From Epiperipatus broadwayi (Eukaryota > Onychophora > Udeonychophora > Euonychophora > Peripatidae): 64,000 nucleotides of DNA. Below, piece by piece: positions 61,523 to 64,000 of the stretch (the stretch's first letter is position 1; each line of letters starts with the position of its first letter). The notes beneath the pieces were generated by a model. The model had not been told where the DNA came from, searched no databases, and worked only from the letters and a program-made list of their open reading frames with translations. The stretch covers positions 31,838,885 through 31,902,884 of the forward strand of contig JAQFVV010012394.1 of the NCBI GenBank assembly GCA_028023455.1, written 5' to 3'. The translations under genes were made by a program, and so were the position numbers.

Positions 61523-62878
61523 CCATTTTCAAGACTGTAACAATATGTCTACTTTTTTAACATGATTGTCCTATTAAATATTATGTTGAATTTTTTTTGC
61601 GATGATTATAAAATCACAAGAAATTATACAAAACTCCAAACAGTTGTAATTAAAAATTAAATTTTAATGTAATTGTAATAAAATAGAAAAACATGATGAA
61701 AGTACAACAAACATGAATATTCGTGTTAGTTGGACAGTAGTTGCTAATATTCTGCACCTGCAACATTGCCACAAATATATCTTGTTGTTTGTGCTGTCAC
61801 CCCCCCCCACATAAATTCTGCTAAATACAAATCCAGGTGTGGTTGCACAAACCCCTGATGTTTTTTCACCAATTTTTTAAGATCCCATAAGCTTTCTATA
61901 TTTTGTGTATGCATGTCTGTATCTGGATCCACAAAGTTATAGATGTGATTTACTTTGAAATGTTCAAATCCAACATGGCATAATTCCTCATTTTTAAAAC
62001 CATTCTAAAAGTCTGGTAGATATGTTGGCAATATTGTCTGCAATAGCATCCATAAGAGTTGGTTGTGTTCCACTTGCAATACTTATCATAAAGCACTTAT
62101 TTGTCTCTCTGCACAAACCACAAAATAACCACTGACATGAAAATATTCATATCTTTTGGGTTTTTTTTTTTTTTTGCTGAAAAGACTTTTATCTATTTCA
62201 ACAATTTTGTTAGGCCCTCCAAATTTGAATGATGGTCTAGATAAAAGGCTAGACATACACATTTCACATAGGTTGTTATTTCTGTCAATGACAGTTTTTG
62301 TCCAATAAATCCAGCTTCTTACATGATTGTTAATTTCATGCACCAGCTATAAGTAAATTTAAGTGTAGTAATAATGAATATTTTGAAACCTTCCTTTATG
62401 AATGGATGTTCACTTTGAACATATTTTGATAATGCCCAACCATTGGATCTCTGCTCATATGTAAAGTTTCATACATGCCCACTAGCACACATTTTTTGTA
62501 TGGGAACTAGCCTGTAATTTTGGAAATACTTGATTGCCTTTTCTTCTGTCACTGATAGATACCAAATTTTAATCATTTTTGCAAAATAATTATGAAAAAT
62601 AATTAAACATTAGCTTGAATTAAAATACTTGGATAAGCGCTGAAAATAAACGCACAAAATTTACAATGGTCACAATGTGTTAACAATTATATATTATAAT
62701 ATACCTAAAAATAATAATTAATTAAATATTCTGAATGGCATTTCTAAAAAGATGATATTAATTGTTTAAAGTTACCATTAATTTATATTCACTATTTTAA
62801 TATTTTTTGAACTTAACAAGTATCACATACGCAATAAAATAATTTCGAGAAAAAACAAATACCCTGTCCTGAAAATGG
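61523..62878 (-). mobile_element. Merlin-type DNA transposon, left copy
   Basis: The ends carry the same inward-reading motif: CCATTTTCAAGACTGTAAC at 61523 and, inverted, CCATTTTCAGGACAGGG at 62878. This gives a 1.36-kb element with one transposase reading leftwards and ~270 bp of AT-rich leader. The length suits Merlin elements. An 8-9-bp target duplication is expected for the family, but the AT-rich flanks show none convincingly. Confidence 0.75.
61744..62575 (-). pseudogene. Merlin (ISXO2-like/IS1595-type) transposase, left copy
   Basis: Cut-and-paste transposase with the ISXO2-like DDE domain. Reading leftwards: a zinc-ribbon-like N-terminus (…MCVLVG…), ARSWIYW-type helix (HVRSWIYW), then GGPNKIVEIDKSLFSKKK (first catalytic Asp in EID), SGYFVVCAE for the usual QWVFGGICRE, PDF.NGFKNEELCHVGF (second Asp), and NFVDPDTDMHTQNIESLW (Glu of the triad in NIE). 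It ends LAEFMWGG.TAQTTRYICG and a stop at 61744. The three catalytic residues are still present, but frameshifts around 61.93-62.09 kb and upstream of 62343, plus a poly-Lys run, break the frame. Confidence 0.88.
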
Positions 62879-63233
62879 ATAATTAAATGAAATGAATAAT
62901 TCCTTCACTCCCTTTTCTGGGAGCTTGGAAGGTGTTTCCATTTAACAATCCATTTTCAGGATTGTTAAAGTATTTATTTGTTTTTTTCACTCAAAATTAT
63001 TTTATCGCACATGATACTTGTTAAGTTTTAAAAATATTAAGAAATCAAATATAAATTAATGCTATCTTTAAAAAATTAATACTAATTTTTTTAGAAATAA
63101 TATTCAGAACATTTAATTAATTTTTTTTTAGGTATATTACAATGTACAATCATTAACATATTGTGACTATTATCATAATTTTTGTGCGTTTACTCTAGCA
63201 TTTTTAGCATTTATGCTGGCATTTTAATCCGAT
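62640..63233. repeat. Inverted repeat formed by the two Merlin 5' regions
   Basis: The leader of the left copy (62640-62878) and of the right copy (62950-63233) are inverted, about 75% alike. Matches include AACTTAACAAGTATCA with TGATACTTGTTAAGTT, CGCACAAAATT with AATTTTTGTGCG, and AATATACCTAAAAA with TTTTTTAGGTATATT. About 70 bp of unrelated sequence lies at the centre, next to an 11-bp hairpin TTTAACAATCC / GGATTGTTAAA. Confidence 0.88.
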
Positions 63234-64000
63234 CTGTTGTTGTAATTACTTTGCAAAAAGGATTAATATTTGGATCTACCAGTGACAGAAGAAGAGGCAG
63301 TTGAATATTTTAAGAATTACAGGATAGTGCCCACCCAAAAAATGTGTCCTAATGGGTATGATATGAAACTTTACAAGTGAGTGAAGACCCATAACAGTAC
63401 AACATCAAAACACGTTCAAAGTGAGTATCCATTTATAAAGAAATGTGTTTTAGAAAGCTTCCAAAATATGTTATTACTGCACTTACATTTATTTATAACT
63501 GATGCATGGAATTGACAATCATGCAAGAAACTGGGTTTATTGGGAAAAAACTGTTATTGACTGGAATGACTACCAGTGTGAAGTTTGTATCTCAAGACTT
63601 TTATCTAGACCATCATACAAAATTGAAGGATTTAACAAAATTGTTGAAATAGTTGAAAGTCTTTTCAGCAAAACAAAAAATCACCAAAAATGGATACTTT
63701 CACAACAGTGGATATTTGGTGGCTTGTGCAGAGAGACGCTTCATTGTAAGTGTTGTAAGTATAATAGCACTAGTTCATATGAATGTCATTAAAGATTAAT
63801 ATCACTAATGCATCTACCATTTATTCAGACTATTAAAAGGGATTCAAAAGTGAGGAAATATATCATGTTGGATTTGAACATTTCAAATTAAATCACATCT
63901 ACAACTTTGTGGATTCAGATACAGGTATTCATACATAAAATATAGAAAGATTATGGGGACTGGTAAAATGACAAAACAAAAAGCAATGGAGGACTGTGCA
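62950..64000 (+). mobile_element. Merlin-type DNA transposon, right copy (runs off the window)
   Basis: Starts with CCATTTTCAGGATTGTTAAA at 62950, the same terminal motif as the left copy, and points away from it. The 3' end lies beyond the window. Confidence 0.75.
63268..64000 (+). pseudogene. Merlin transposase, right copy, partial
   Basis: The frame opens LDLPVTEEEAVEYFKNYRIV and MCPNGYDMKLY (N-terminal ribbon region), then after frameshifts IDNHARNWVYWEKTV, FNKIVEIVESLFSKTK, QQWIFGGLCRET, IYSDY.KGFKSEEIYHVGF and NFVDSDTGIHT.NIERLWGL. The first catalytic Asp is replaced by Val (EIV for EID). The second Asp (SDY) and the Glu (NIE) remain. Stops follow WKV-type positions, and the window ends before the C-terminus. 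It is about as decayed as the left copy but by different changes. Confidence 0.87.

Overview
This is a very AT-rich (well over 70% A+T by eye), repeat-dominated stretch of animal nuclear DNA. No host protein-coding gene, rRNA or functional tRNA could be supported anywhere in the 64 kb. The animal assignment comes from the transposon community: APE-type LINEs, a Tigger/pogo-type transposase relic, Merlin (ISXO2-like) transposons, a Penelope-type GIY-YIG relic, a tRNA-derived SINE and many foldback MITEs, with eukaryotic core-promoter architecture in one repeat. I cannot place the species; an AT-rich invertebrate (chelicerate, mollusc or cnidarian) is a guess.

Layout. 1-0.7 kb: two near-identical tandem units of a dispersed repeat ('family 1'), which reappears as an inverted/direct cluster at 20.87-21.66 kb and as diverged pieces elsewhere. 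3.1-4.8 kb: a TA-flanked terminal-inverted-repeat element holding a 192-bp snapback and a ~0.4-kb tandem array. 9.3-14.5 kb: two LINE copies, tail to tail (A on +, B on -). 15.7-16.2 kb: tetranucleotide array. 24.6-24.8 kb: LTR-like terminus. 27.3 kb: 62-bp tandem repeat. 28.1-30.2 kb and 52.6-54.7 kb: two copies of a 2.1-kb solo-LTR-like repeat with a CCAAT/CRE/TATA promoter and a hairpin just downstream that shows compensatory changes between copies. 31.8-33.0, 36.1-37.4 and 55.2-56.3 kb: a large palindromic foldback family ('family 2'). 33.9 kb: a SINE with a 15-bp target duplication. 37.6-38.3 kb: a MITE followed by a Tigger transposase relic. 42.5-46.2 kb: LINE C (nearly full length, -) and LINE D (3' fragment, +). 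46.9-48.1 kb: a 1.2-kb TIR element carrying degenerate TTAGGG-like repeats. 48.1-48.7 kb: a second LINE family fragment interrupted by a MITE. 59.3 kb: GIY-YIG relic. 61.5-64.0 kb: two Merlin transposons head to head.

How it fits together: every recognisable coding sequence is mobile-element derived and broken. The three long LINE copies have each lost the RT active-site motif in a different way, and all LINE 3' ends carry short trinucleotide tails, as expected for target-primed retrotransposition with 5' truncation. The window looks like a nested graveyard of intergenic or intronic DNA, with a few younger insertions (LINE A, family 1, the SINE, the 55.2-kb foldback).
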